A stretch of DNA of 64,000 nt from an uncultured Cellvibrionales bacterium. GTDB lineage: Bacteria > Pseudomonadota > Gammaproteobacteria > Pseudomonadales > Porticoccaceae. Below are positions 56,095 through 64,000 of this stretch, piece after piece. Where the stretch lies: contig CAJWCO010000005.1 of assembly GCA_913031145.1 (NCBI GenBank), positions 1 through 64,000 on the forward strand. The letters are read 5' to 3'. The notes under the pieces were generated by a model that worked only from the letters and a program-made list of their open reading frames with translations, was not told the DNA's origin and searched no databases. A program made the position numbers and the translations under genes. Positions within the stretch are counted from its first letter, which is position 1; each line of letters begins with the position of its first letter.

Positions 56095-56610
56095 CTATGA
56101 TTCTTTAGGGATGACGATAACATGGGTTTCTGTTGCTAAGTCATGCCAACAAGCGCGATGTGGAGGGAGCAAGCACCAAATAAAACCGATCAGACTGACA
56201 ACAGACAGTGGTGCGAGCAGACAGCGTTTGATGCACTGTTGGGCGTTCGCGCGTCGGCCGTCACAGCTTTGTAATTTTAGCCGCCAAGATTTCATTCCCA
56301 GTGTTTGGCCTTGTTTGCGCCAGCATATGTAGTAATAACCCGACAGCGAGACATACAGCCCGACAAAGCCTAACCATTGGCCCACCGGCCCGCTGTCGTA
56401 TCGCGTCGCGCCGTCTAATCCAAGAAATATCACGCGCACGCTCAAAAGTATTGCGGCGTAAGCAAGTGCAATAGCGAAGAGTAAAAAGGCATCATAAACT
56501 AAACTCGCCAGACGCCTGAACAGCCCTGCAGTCTGTGCGGTGAGACCGTCTGGGCGTATCGGCCTAGGGACAACGCTGGGTGTGGTCATAGCAGGGTTAG
56601 ACTTCTCCAT
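56095..56610 (-). CDS. RDD-family membrane protein
   Basis: The protein has the RDD motif region (AGLFRRLASLVYDAFLLFAIAL, with Arg and Asp near the first helix), a central pair of helices, and the YYYICWRKQGQTLGMKSWRLKL element, followed by a C-terminal helix and HDLATETHVIVI. Function of RDD proteins is mostly unknown; some carry ions. From ATG 56610 it is 171 residues; ATG 56589 or a TTG at 56655 are alternatives. It is 82 bases after glpK's start. Confidence 0.8.
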   Translation of the reverse strand: MEKSNPAMTTPSVVPRPIRPDGLTAQTAGLFRRLASLVYDAFLLFAIALAYAAILLSVRVIFLGLDGATRYDSGPVGQWLGFVGLYVSLSGYYYICWRKQGQTLGMKSWRLKLQSCDGRRANAQQCIKRCLLAPLSVVSLIGFIWCLLPPHRACWHDLATETHVIVIPKES

Positions 56611-56726
56611 GAGGTAACTCTGCGAGAGTATAAAAGATCTTTGGCACTGACTCAAAGTCGGTACAATAGGAGTTCGGTTATACGAGGTGTCAGAATGGTG
56701 ACCAGGTTCGTGTTTTGGAGGATAAT

Positions 56727-57458
56727 TTGAATTGGATCTACGGGATTCATTCGGTGCAGACAGTGTTAAAGAGCGCTCCTGAGCGGGTTAAGGAGTTGTT
56801 CGTGCACCGCAGTCGTCAGGATGATCGCCTGAAAAAAATTCACAATCTTGCTGAACAACATGGGGTTACGCTCCAGTGGGTTCCATCAAAATGGCTAGAT
56901 GCTAAGGTAGATGGACGGCATCAGGGCGTAGTCGCACATTGCGTTGAAGGGCGCAGTCTGGATGAATCTTTTTTATACGAATTAGTTGAAAACGCTGTTG
57001 CAGCCCCATTTTTTCTGATGCTCGATGGTGTGACTGACCCGCATAATCTAGGGGCATGCCTGCGATCTGCCGAGGGGGCAGGAGTGGATGCTGTGATAGT
57101 GCCAAAAGATAACTCAGTCGGTGTGACTGCAGTCGTAAGAAAAGTGGCTTGTGGGGCGGCCGAGGTTGTGCCGCTCGTCGTCGTGACCAATCTGTCACGA
57201 ACGTTGCAGCGGATGAAAGACCTAGGTGTTTGGGTGGTGGGAACCACCGGAGATGCGTCGACGCCCATATACGATATGAAGCTTCGTGATCCTCTCGTGT
57301 TGGTTATGGGCTCAGAGGAGAGTGGCCTTCGCCAACTCACCCGAAAGCACTGCGATTTTCTCGCTAAAATACCAATGCGCGGTTCGATCTCTAGTCTCAA
57401 TATTTCTGTCGCGGCCGGCGTTTCGTTGTTTGAAGTGGTTCGGCAACGTATGGGCTGA
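56727..57458 (+). CDS. rlmB: 23S rRNA (guanosine-2'-O-)-methyltransferase RlmB
   Basis: RlmB methylates the ribose of G2251 in 23S rRNA. I start it at the TTG at 56727 (243 residues), since GGAGGA lies four bases upstream; a TTG at 56715 gives four more residues. The SpoU fold shows LDGVTDPHNLGACLRSAEG, KVACGAAEVVPLVVVTNL, VMGSEESGLRQLTRKHCD and IPMRGSISSLNISVAAG. It is upstream of rpsF, as in Pseudomonas and E. coli. Confidence 0.95.
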   Translation: MNWIYGIHSVQTVLKSAPERVKELFVHRSRQDDRLKKIHNLAEQHGVTLQWVPSKWLDAKVDGRHQGVVAHCVEGRSLDESFLYELVENAVAAPFFLMLDGVTDPHNLGACLRSAEGAGVDAVIVPKDNSVGVTAVVRKVACGAAEVVPLVVVTNLSRTLQRMKDLGVWVVGTTGDASTPIYDMKLRDPLVLVMGSEESGLRQLTRKHCDFLAKIPMRGSISSLNISVAAGVSLFEVVRQRMG

Positions 57459-57580
57459 AGACCTTGCAGGCAGGTTAGCATTTTGGTTAAACGATGCTGT
57501 TGCAGTCATGTTGAAACGGAAGGTTTTTAAAGACTTGGCTTGCGGGAAGCTGCGATCTGTCGTTGGTGCATTAATGTGTC

Positions 57581-57609
57581 TTGCAACCGTGCAAGCAAGT
57601 CACTACACT
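57581..57609 (+). promoter_or_regulatory. Probable rpsF operon promoter
   Basis: TTGCAA (57581-57586) and TACACT (57604-57609) are separated by exactly 17 bases, each with four of six matches. The start near 57616 gives a leader of about 96 bases before the rpsF ATG, which holds two stem-loops. Confidence 0.55.
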
Positions 57610-57626
57610 AACGCGCCTCAAGGTTA

Positions 57627-57690
57627 TGGGGCGTGGCCCCAGACACTCCTTGTTTCACTGGATCATCGCTTCAGGTGCTCCGGGAGACCT
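57627..57690 (+). promoter_or_regulatory. rpsF leader stem-loops (possible S6/S18 control site)
   Basis: The leader has a hairpin TGGGGC-GTG-GCCCCA (57627-57641) and a second, AGGTGCTC-CGG-GAGACCT (57673-57690), with a bulged G. In many bacteria the S6:S18 complex represses rpsF by binding a leader hairpin with CCG; the second hairpin has a CCGG-like loop region. Which, if any, binds S6/S18 is inferred. Confidence 0.4.
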
Positions 57691-57711
57691 AATTATCCAT
57701 AAGGAGAAAAA

Positions 57712-58212
57712 ATGCGACATTATGAAATTGTGTTTCTGGTTCACCCAGATCAAAGTGAGCAAGTTCCGGGCATGATTGAGCGGTACTCGGCGAGCGTTAT
57801 GGCTGGTGGTGGCGCCGTGCATCGTTTGGAAGATTGGGGCCGCAGACAGCTGGCCTATCCGATCAGTAAAATCCACAAAGCCCACTACGTGATGATGAAT
57901 GTTGAGTGCGGTCAGGAGGTTTTAGACGAGCTCAATTCAACATTTCGCTACAACGACGCCATCATCCGCAATATGGTCATTAGGCGTTCCGACGCGGTAA
58001 CCTCCGAATCTCCCATTATGAGCCAGGAAAATGCAGAAAAGGCTGAGCGGGAGGCCCGAGAATCGCGCGCTGTAGCCAAGGCAAAGGCGGATCAAGAAAA
58101 GGCAGCAGCAGAAGCCGCAGTCGCTGCAGAGGCTAGTGAAGAGCTGGTTGAGGAGAGTGCAGACGCGGAAGTGCCTGCAGAAGACGCGGCAACTGATGAA
58201 GGAGAAGAATAA
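57712..58212 (+). CDS. rpsF: 30S ribosomal protein S6 with long acidic tail
   Basis: S6 binds the central domain of 16S rRNA with S18. The 166-residue protein has a normal S6 core ([43 protein letters not shown]) of about 100 residues. After that comes a tail of about 60 residues rich in A, E and K, longer than the Glu tail of E. coli S6 that RimK extends. A good GGAG site precedes the ATG. It overlaps rpsR by one base. Confidence 0.97.
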   Translation: MRHYEIVFLVHPDQSEQVPGMIERYSASVMAGGGAVHRLEDWGRRQLAYPISKIHKAHYVMMNVECGQEVLDELNSTFRYNDAIIRNMVIRRSDAVTSESPIMSQENAEKAEREARESRAVAKAKADQEKAAAEAAVAAEASEELVEESADAEVPAEDAATDEGEE

Positions 58213-58439
58213 TGGCTAAGTTTGTTCGTCGTCGAAAGTTTTGCCGATTTACAGCCGAAGGGGCCACAGAGATTGACTACAAGGATTTAGAGACCTTGAA
58301 GGGTTATGTGTCTGAGAGCGGGAAAATCGTGCCGAGCAGGATCACCGGGACGAAAGCGCGCTATCAACGTGAGCTATCTGAGGCGATCAAGCGGGCGCGC
58401 TATATCGCTTTGCTACCCTTTACCGATAGCCACGACTAG
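58212..58439 (+). CDS. rpsR: 30S ribosomal protein S18
   Basis: S18 pairs with S6. The 75-residue protein matches S18 fully ([14 protein letters not shown], then [44 protein letters not shown]). It starts at ATG 58212, overlapping the rpsF stop (TAATG). Confidence 0.98.
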   Translation: MAKFVRRRKFCRFTAEGATEIDYKDLETLKGYVSESGKIVPSRITGTKARYQRELSEAIKRARYIALLPFTDSHD

Positions 58440-58451
58440 CGATCGATTTCT

Positions 58452-59333
58452 ATGCGTGCGCTGATCGAGTTCATCATGCGTGGTAGGCCACATGCATGTG
58501 GCGTCGCGCTGGCGGGTTATTTGATGCCGTTAGTCAGTCCGTCTACAGTGGGGCTGGTGGCGCTAAAAAAGGGCCCCATAGAAGGCTCCGTGGTCGCGTT
58601 GTGGGCGATGTTGCCCGTGTTGTTGGGATGGTTTGCAAGTGATCCTGAAGCGGTCAGTGCCAACCGCCTCCTTATTCTTGTTTCCGCCGCTTCGTTATTT
58701 GTGTCGGTGCTTGGTGCTCAAGTGCTACGACTCACTGTTTCGTGGCAATGGTCATTGGTGATGCTAGTTGTTGTGGGCATATTGGTCGTTGCAACTCTCG
58801 GTCTATTCATGCCAGAGGGGGTTGCCCAGCTTATTACGATTTTTATGCGCCTGTTATCGGTTGCCGAGGTTAAGATTGACACAGAGATGTTGGATCAGCA
58901 ATCATTTGTTCTTGGCCTATTGGCTTGGGGGCTGGTGTCGACCGCAGTCGCAAGCTTGATGATATCACGATGGTGTCAGGCACTCGTCTATAACCCGGGA
59001 GGGTTTGCTCTTGAATTTCAACTTCTGAGGCTCAAAATGAGCGTTGCCCAAGGGTCGGTCGTCGTGATTGCATTGGGTATGGCGGTCTATGGCGAGCATG
59101 CGTTGTGGTTCCAGTTGTTTTCGGTACCACTATTGTTAGCTGGCATTGCGCTCGTGCATCATTCAGTCAATGCGTTGCAACTTCCCTTGGGTTATTTGGG
59201 TTTGATGTATTTGGGCTTGACGATGTTCAGTCCGGTGTTCGCCCTGTTACTGGTGTTTTTGGCTGTTATCGACAGCCATATAGACCTGCGTGTTAAACTG
59301 GCTACCTTGATCGATAGCCGGCCCCCTGTATAA
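58452..59333 (+). CDS. Conserved membrane protein between rpsR and rplI
   Basis: The 293-residue protein has about eight hydrophobic segments and few charged residues, and I recognise no enzyme motif. Pseudomonas carries an unnamed membrane protein at the same place (PA4933), and its length fits. It starts 12 bases after rpsR and ends 15 bases before rplI, so it is in the ribosomal operon. Function is unknown. Confidence 0.75.
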   Translation: MRALIEFIMRGRPHACGVALAGYLMPLVSPSTVGLVALKKGPIEGSVVALWAMLPVLLGWFASDPEAVSANRLLILVSAASLFVSVLGAQVLRLTVSWQWSLVMLVVVGILVVATLGLFMPEGVAQLITIFMRLLSVAEVKIDTEMLDQQSFVLGLLAWGLVSTAVASLMISRWCQALVYNPGGFALEFQLLRLKMSVAQGSVVVIALGMAVYGEHALWFQLFSVPLLLAGIALVHHSVNALQLPLGYLGLMYLGLTMFSPVFALLLVFLAVIDSHIDLRVKLATLIDSRPPV

Positions 59334-59348
59334 CGAGAGGAAACAAAA

Positions 59349-59798
59349 ATGGATGTCATACTTTTAGAGAAAATGGGTCGTTTTGGTAACATTGGCGATC
59401 GAGCGTCGGTCAAGGCCGGTTTTGGTCGCAATTATCTGATCCCTAGAGGAAAAGCAATTTTTGCAACGGAAAAAAATATCGCTGAATTTGAAACGCGCCG
59501 AGCTGAGTTAGAGGCAAATGCGGAAGAAAAACTGCAGGTAGCACAGGGCCGCGCAGCCGGTATTGCAGAAATCGGTGCTGTCCGAATTGTTGCGATGGCG
59601 GGCGTTGGTGGCAAATTGTTTGGATCTGTCGGCGCTCGTGAGATTGAAGAGGCGCTGGTTGCTGCTGGCGGTGAAGTGAATCGCAGCGAGATTAACCTGC
59701 CCGAGGGTAGTTTCCGCCAGACAGGAACCTTCGAAATTGACGTGAAACTGCATGCGGATGTCATACAGTCGCTCACGGTGCTGATCGAAGAAGAGTAG
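59349..59798 (+). CDS. rplI: 50S ribosomal protein L9
   Basis: L9 is a dumbbell-shaped protein of the large subunit. The 149-residue protein has the N domain (MDVILLEKMGRFGNIGDRASVKAGFGRNYLIPRGKA), a long helix (about 45-75) and a C domain (RIVAMAGVGGKLFGSVGAREI). A GAGAGG site lies upstream. DnaB follows after 90 bases. Confidence 0.98.
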   Translation: MDVILLEKMGRFGNIGDRASVKAGFGRNYLIPRGKAIFATEKNIAEFETRRAELEANAEEKLQVAQGRAAGIAEIGAVRIVAMAGVGGKLFGSVGAREIEEALVAAGGEVNRSEINLPEGSFRQTGTFEIDVKLHADVIQSLTVLIEEE

Positions 59799-59888
59799 AG
59801 AGGCAGGCTTTTTCACGGGCGTGTTGCTCTAGCGTCATGGTGTTGCGACAGGCTTTATTCTCGTTGAGCGAGAGGGAGACGCGCGGGT

Positions 59889-61337
59889 ATGAATGAGGCG
59901 TTATATTCTGAATCGACGGCTAGCCAACCGCTCCCTCACTCTATTGAGGCAGAACAAGCGGTACTCGGCGGGTTAATGCTTAAAAATGATGCCTTCGACT
60001 CGACGTCGGAGGTGCTTTCTGACGGCGATTTTTACAGCCGAGATCATCAGCTTATTTTCACTGCGATGGCGGGCCTTGCCGCAAACGATCAACCCTTTGA
60101 TCCGATCACGCTTTCTGAGTTCCTACAAAATACGAATGATTTGGCTGCCGTAGGCGGCGCTGAGTATCTAGTCGAGTTGGCACAAAATACTCCGAGTTCG
60201 GCTAATATCCAAGCGTATACACAAATTGTTTTAGAACGTTCTATTGTTCGACAATTAATCGCAGCCGCGAGCGAGATTGTGCGCAAGGGTTATAACCCAT
60301 TAGGTTGGGATAGCGCAAAATTGCTCGCTGAAGCGGAAAGTCGGCTCCAAGAAATCGTAGAAAACCGACCGAAGAAGGGGGGGTTCAGAGAGGTCAATTC
60401 GTTAATTCAAGAAGCCATCGCTCGGCTTGATGAACTTTCTGCTAACGATTCCGACATTACTGGGTTGAGTACCGGTTTCGCTGAACTCAACACCATGACG
60501 TCGGGATGGCAAAAATCCGATTTGGTGATCGTTGCTGGTCGACCATCGATGGGTAAGACCGCGTTCGCTATGAATATGGTGGAGCATGCTGTTCTAAACC
60601 AAGAGCGTCCCGTGTTGGTATTTTCGCTGGAAATGCCGGCCAGCCAGTTAATTATCCGCTTATTGTCGTCTATTGGTCGGATTGATCAGACTCATTTGCG
60701 CACGGGGCAACTGAGTGGGGCTGATTGGACTCGACTCAGCGGCGCAGGACAAAAGCTAAAAGACCGACCGCTATTCATTGACGATACAGCGGGGATCACC
60801 CCGCTGGAAATTCGTAATCGTATTAAACAGTTTACGCGCGAACGTATGGAAACCTTGCGTCAGCAGTGGTTGGACACGCATGGCAAGGACAGTCAACCCG
60901 ACAACGACTTACTTTACTCACAGGCGCAACCTGGACTGGTCATGGTGGATTACTTGCAGTTAATGTCAGGTAGCAATGCCAGTGAGGGTCGCGTGCAGGA
61001 AATTTCACAAATATCACGTGAGTTAAAAAATATTGCGCGCGAATACGAATGTCCTATGCTGGCGCTTTCGCAGTTGAGTCGAAATGTTGAGCAACGCCCT
61101 AATAAGCGTCCGGTGAACTCTGATCTTCGTGACTCAGGTGCGATTGAGCAGGATGCAGATGTCATCGTTTTTCTATATCGCGACGAGGTTTACAATGAGG
61201 ACAGTCCCGACAAAGGTCGCGCGGAAATTATCATTGGTAAGCAACGTAATGGCCCCATAGGGACCTGTAATCTCGCGTTTTTAGGCAAATATACGAGATT
61301 TGAAAACCTGAGTAATGAATATTCAGGCGAGTACTGA
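59889..61337 (+). CDS. dnaB: Replicative DNA helicase DnaB with small insertion
   Basis: DnaB unwinds DNA at the fork and recruits DnaG. The 482-residue protein has an N-terminal helical domain (residues 15-120), a linker, and a RecA fold with Walker A (VIVAGRPSMGKTAFAM, about 218-225) and Walker B (VMVDYLQLM, 351-359). Between them, residues about 318-348 (ERMETLRQQWLDTHGKDSQP and on) form an extra segment, charged and Q-rich, absent in E. coli DnaB. It is not an intein. It follows rplI; the usual alr is missing and panC comes next. Confidence 0.96.
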   Translation: MNEALYSESTASQPLPHSIEAEQAVLGGLMLKNDAFDSTSEVLSDGDFYSRDHQLIFTAMAGLAANDQPFDPITLSEFLQNTNDLAAVGGAEYLVELAQNTPSSANIQAYTQIVLERSIVRQLIAAASEIVRKGYNPLGWDSAKLLAEAESRLQEIVENRPKKGGFREVNSLIQEAIARLDELSANDSDITGLSTGFAELNTMTSGWQKSDLVIVAGRPSMGKTAFAMNMVEHAVLNQERPVLVFSLEMPASQLIIRLLSSIGRIDQTHLRTGQLSGADWTRLSGAGQKLKDRPLFIDDTAGITPLEIRNRIKQFTRERMETLRQQWLDTHGKDSQPDNDLLYSQAQPGLVMVDYLQLMSGSNASEGRVQEISQISRELKNIAREYECPMLALSQLSRNVEQRPNKRPVNSDLRDSGAIEQDADVIVFLYRDEVYNEDSPDKGRAEIIIGKQRNGPIGTCNLAFLGKYTRFENLSNEYSGEY

Positions 61338-61358
61338 TCTTTCGCCACGGGTTTTTTG

Positions 61359-62234
61359 ATGCATATCTTTCATACGATTAGTGGACTGCGAGAGGCGTTG
61401 CAACAACATCGCAAGGCGGGTCAGCGTATTGGATTTGTTCCTACAATGGGGAATTTGCACGATGGGCACCTGGCGCTGATTCACCAAGCGCGCACGACTA
61501 ACGACGTAGTTGTGTGTTCTATTTTCGTCAACGCGCTTCAATTTGGCCTGAATGAAGACTGGGATAAATATCCAAGAACCTTTGATACTGATTGTGAAAA
61601 GCTTCGGGGCAGCGCATGCGATTATTTATTCAATCCCGATGAAATCGAAATGTACCCGAACGGTCTAGACACCCAAAGCCGTGTCGTTTGCCCCACGATG
61701 ACTGATATACTCTGTGGCGCGACTCGCCCCGGTCATTTTGAAGGCGTGACCACGGTGGTCAGTAAACTGTTAAACATTGTACAGCCCGATGAGGCGGTAT
61801 TTGGTTTAAAAGATTATCAACAACTGGCGGTGGTTCGACGCATGATTGAAGATTTATGTATTTCGGTTTTGATCACCCCCGCGCCTATTTTCCGCGAGAC
61901 TGACGGCCTTGCCATGAGCTCGCGAAACCGTTATATCACTGAAGATGAGCGGCCCAACGTGACCGTTTTGAAAACGAGTTTGTATGAAATAGCGGACGAA
62001 ATTCTGTCAGGTGACCGAAATTTCAGGCGCCTCGAGCAGTCTGCGAGAGAGCGTATTGAAGCGCATGATTTTCGCGCCGATTACGTGTCGATTAGGCAGA
62101 GTAAGACGCTTGAGATAGCCGCCGTTGACGACACTGAACTGACAATTTTGGGTGCAATGTTCACGCATGGGGCAAGATTGATTGATAATCTGAGCATTCG
62201 ATTGGATAATAACGCTGGTTTAAAAGAGATATGA
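61359..62234 (+). CDS. panC: Pantothenate synthetase PanC
   Basis: PanC joins pantoate and beta-alanine using ATP. The 291-residue enzyme has the HIGH-like motif [16 protein letters not shown], the ATP site [16 protein letters not shown] and the catalytic SSRNRYIT. I use ATG 61359 and not the TTG three bases before. PanD, which makes beta-alanine, is 18 bases downstream. Confidence 0.96.
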   Translation: MHIFHTISGLREALQQHRKAGQRIGFVPTMGNLHDGHLALIHQARTTNDVVVCSIFVNALQFGLNEDWDKYPRTFDTDCEKLRGSACDYLFNPDEIEMYPNGLDTQSRVVCPTMTDILCGATRPGHFEGVTTVVSKLLNIVQPDEAVFGLKDYQQLAVVRRMIEDLCISVLITPAPIFRETDGLAMSSRNRYITEDERPNVTVLKTSLYEIADEILSGDRNFRRLEQSARERIEAHDFRADYVSIRQSKTLEIAAVDDTELTILGAMFTHGARLIDNLSIRLDNNAGLKEI

Positions 62235-62252
62235 GGGACCTCGAGGTGACAC

Positions 62253-62636
62253 ATGCTGTCGACATTTCTGAAATCTAAACTCCACATGGGTTCTGTGACG
62301 AACGCGGAGCTTTTGTACGACGGTTCCTGCGCGATCGACGTGAATTTATTGGCCTCGGCGGGGATGTCTGAGTTTGAACAAATTGATATTTACAATGTGA
62401 ATAACGGCGAGCGCTTCACGACGTACATCATTCTTGCAGAAGCGGGTTCCGGGATTATATCAATGAATGGTGCGGCGGCCCGAAAGTGCCAAGTGGGCGA
62501 TCGAATCATTATCGCTGCCTACAGTCAACTCGATGCCCAAGAACAACGTTCGCATAAGCCGCGACTCGTCTATTTAGACCAAGACAACAGGATCGAACGC
62601 AGTAGCCATGACATTGCCACGCAATTAGCGGGGTAA
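62253..62636 (+). CDS. panD: Aspartate 1-decarboxylase PanD
   Basis: PanD decarboxylates aspartate to beta-alanine for PanC. The 127-residue protein self-cleaves at Gly24-Ser25 (LYDGSCAID), leaving a pyruvoyl group on Ser25. Other family parts are [24 protein letters not shown] and [12 protein letters not shown]. The pair panC-panD lacks panB here. Confidence 0.96.
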   Translation: MLSTFLKSKLHMGSVTNAELLYDGSCAIDVNLLASAGMSEFEQIDIYNVNNGERFTTYIILAEAGSGIISMNGAAARKCQVGDRIIIAAYSQLDAQEQRSHKPRLVYLDQDNRIERSSHDIATQLAG

Positions 62637-62716
62637 CTTGGGCGCACAAAAGGCGGTATCGATACGACGGACGTCTGGTCCAAAGCGGCCAAATTCTTGT
62701 TGACTAATGTGAGAAT

Positions 62717-62772
62717 GCTGATACCGTGTCCAACGCGCAGTATCGGCGCGTTACTGACACGTAAGTACCAGC
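62717..62772 (+). other. Long hairpin between panD and ilvI
   Basis: The arms are GCTG-A-TAC-CGTGTC-C-AACGCG (62717-62737) and CGCGTT-ACT-GACACG-TAA-GTA-C-CAGC (62747-62772), 19 base pairs with small bulges around a nine-base loop. No T-run follows. It lies in a 316-base gap. The same region can be read as a 53-codon ORF (62715-62876) that resembles nothing known. It may be a leader structure, a small RNA or a terminator. Confidence 0.5.
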
Positions 62773-62867
62773 TTGGCATTACCCATGGTCACTGGTCATC
62801 AACAGAAACGGCATTGTTACCCTCGGAGCCGAACGCAGTTTTTACCGCTTACCAGCGAACTGCACAA

Positions 62868-62883
62868 TACCGCTAAAGCGGTA
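62868..62883. promoter_or_regulatory. Perfect inverted repeat upstream of ilvI
   Basis: TACCGCT-AA-AGCGGTA is a perfect seven-base inverted repeat with a two-base centre, 69 bases before the ilvI start and about 43 before a candidate -10. TACCGCTTA also occurs at 62843. It could be an operator or a short hairpin; no T-run follows. Confidence 0.4.
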
Positions 62884-62925
62884 GTCTAGCGATGATTCAT
62901 CTTAGGGAGCCGCTGTGAACGTGTG

Positions 62926-62934
62926 TGATATAAC
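62926..62934 (+). promoter_or_regulatory. Candidate extended -10 of ilvI
   Basis: TGATATAAC is an extended -10 (TGn plus TATAAC, five of six). The start near 62941 would leave a short leader before GAGGAG (62942-62947) and the GTG at 62953. No -35 is seen. Confidence 0.35.
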
Positions 62935-62952
62935 ACAACGTGAGGAGTAGGT

Positions 62953-64000
62953 GTGGATCGTTTATCTGGTGGTGAAATTATTGTGCGAGCGCTGCGTGAC
63001 GCCGGCGTTAATTATGTCTGGGGCTATCCTGGTGGTGCGGCTCTGCATATTTATGATGCTATTTTTCGGCAAGACGATGTCTATCATTTGTTGGTTCGAC
63101 ACGAGCAGGCGGCAGTGCATGCGGCAGATGGTTTTTCGCGGGCAACTGGCGAGGTGGGTACGGCGCTTGTTACATCTGGGCCGGGCGCGACAAATGCCAT
63201 CACCGGAATTGCTACTGCCTACATGGATTCAATACCACTGGTTGTCATCTCCGGTCAGGTCCCATCGAACAAGATCGGACAAGACGCATTTCAAGAAACT
63301 GACATGGTGGGCGTTTCTCGACCAATCGTGAAGCATAGTTTTTTGGTGACGCGCACCGAGGACATTGCAGAAACAATTGCCAAGGCTTATTACATTGCGG
63401 CAACCGGTCGGCCGGGTCCGGTGGTGGTGGATATTCCCAAAGACGTCACTGACCCGAACTATAAGGTTGAATATAAGTGGCCCCAAAAGCTCACCATGCG
63501 CTCTTATCAGCCGTCTAATCGTGGGCATCGAGGGCAAATTAAGCGTGCCGTTCAAACATTACTAGATGCCAAGCGGCCGGTTATCTACACCGGTGGTGGG
63601 GTGATAATTGACAACGCCTCCGGTGCATTACAAGCGTTGGTGAGGCGATTAAACTTTCCGATTACCAACACACTGATGGGGCTCGGGGCCTATCCAGGTA
63701 GCGATCCACTGTTCTTAGGGATGTTGGGCATGCACGGCACGTATGAAGCGAATTCAGCCATGCACGATGCCGATGTTATTTTCGCAGTGGGTGCGCGCTT
63801 TGATGATCGTGTCACCAATGATCTTGATAAGTTCTGTCCCCACGCTACGATTATTCATATCGACGTTGATCCGACGTCTGTGTCCAAAAACATAGAAGCA
63901 CATATTCCGATTGTCGGTAGTTGCGGCGCGGTTTTAGCTGAAATGCTTGATCAGATTGAGGCCTCGAAAAAGCAACCAGACGCAGACGCGCTGGGTGCTT
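62953..64000 (+). CDS. ilvI: Acetolactate synthase large subunit (3' end beyond window)
   Basis: The enzyme makes 2-acetolactate (or acetohydroxybutyrate) for branched-chain amino acids, using TPP. The reading frame starts at GTG 62953 after GAGGAG and stays open to the window end (349 codons). It reads [30 protein letters not shown], the TPP Glu51 in [32 protein letters not shown], and [12 protein letters not shown]. Residues match the IlvI/IlvB type of Pseudomonas. The small subunit, IlvH, should follow just outside. Confidence 0.95.
   Translation, partial: MDRLSGGEIIVRALRDAGVNYVWGYPGGAALHIYDAIFRQDDVYHLLVRHEQAAVHAADGFSRATGEVGTALVTSGPGATNAITGIATAYMDSIPLVVISGQVPSNKIGQDAFQETDMVGVSRPIVKHSFLVTRTEDIAETIAKAYYIAATGRPGPVVVDIPKDVTDPNYKVEYKWPQKLTMRSYQPSNRGHRGQIKRAVQTLLDAKRPVIYTGGGVIIDNASGALQALVRRLNFPITNTLMGLGAYPGSDPLFLGMLGMHGTYEANSAMHDADVIFAVGARFDDRVTNDLDKFCPHATIIHIDVDPTSVSKNIEAHIPIVGSCGAVLAEMLDQIEASKKQPDADALGA

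Noticed and set aside
57459-57711. Small frame between rlmB and rpsF
   Set aside because: The frame overlaps the end of rlmB and the rpsF promoter and leader hairpins. It has no ribosome site, so I treat the gap as regulatory.
59889-61337. Intein in DnaB
   Set aside because: DnaB is a common intein host, but the extra segment here is only 25-30 residues and has no splice-junction Cys/Ser/His-Asn pattern.

Overview
The window looks like one uninterrupted stretch of core chromosome from a gammaproteobacterium, about half G+C. Gene order resembles Pseudomonas and marine relatives: rpsU-yqeY-dnaG-rpoD; tsaD next to folB, folK and cca; a complete ccmABCDEFGHI set; smc-zipA-ligA; scpA-scpB-rluB; yciK-mupP-ubiG-mtaD diverging from gyrA-pheA-tyrA/aroA-cmk-rpsA-ihfB; valS-holC-pepA diverging from lptF-lptG; rpsF-rpsR-(membrane protein)-rplI-dnaB. 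The fused prephenate dehydrogenase/EPSP synthase, MupP, ZipA and HolC all fit Gammaproteobacteria. Packing is tight, with many one-base stop/start overlaps. I see no transposase, integrase, phage gene, CRISPR array, intein or toxin-antitoxin pair.

Layout. 1-4900: a cut tRNA and the macromolecular-synthesis operon on the minus strand. 5085-9061: tsaD, folB and folK, facing a pteridine-reductase-like SDR and cca. 9330-16423: cytochrome c maturation, nine genes. 16568-24509: smc, zipA, ligA, a small membrane protein and an MFS transporter. 24496-29039 (minus): SpoU methyltransferase, pdxJ, cyclophilin, SH3 protein, YciI and a membrane protein. 29253-32309: yciO, scpA, scpB, rluB. 32471-35977 (minus): yciK, mupP, ubiG, mtaD. 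36180-45149: gyrA to ihfB. 45176-52242 (minus): rep, valS, holC, pepA. 52329-54505: lptF, lptG. 54522-56610 (minus): glpK and an RDD protein. 56727-61337: rlmB, ribosomal genes and dnaB. 61359-64000: panC, panD and a 3'-truncated acetolactate synthase large subunit.

Several modules work together. SMC, ScpA and ScpB form condensin, but smc lies about 10 kb from scpAB. DnaG, DnaB, LigA, HolC, Rep and GyrA serve replication. LptF and LptG are the membrane part of the LPS exporter. PheA, TyrA-AroA and the acetolactate synthase serve amino-acid synthesis. FolB, FolK and the SDR serve pterin metabolism.

I found no obvious new multi-gene system. The best leads are non-coding or small: a highly structured leader before the SpoU methyltransferase (25315-25431); a long hairpin and a separate inverted repeat before ilvI (62717-62883); a promoter and hairpin leader before rpsF; face-to-face pepA/lptF promoters with almost no lptF leader; a CCA-adding enzyme whose HD motif has lost most of its partner residues; and an insertion of roughly 25-30 residues in DnaB.
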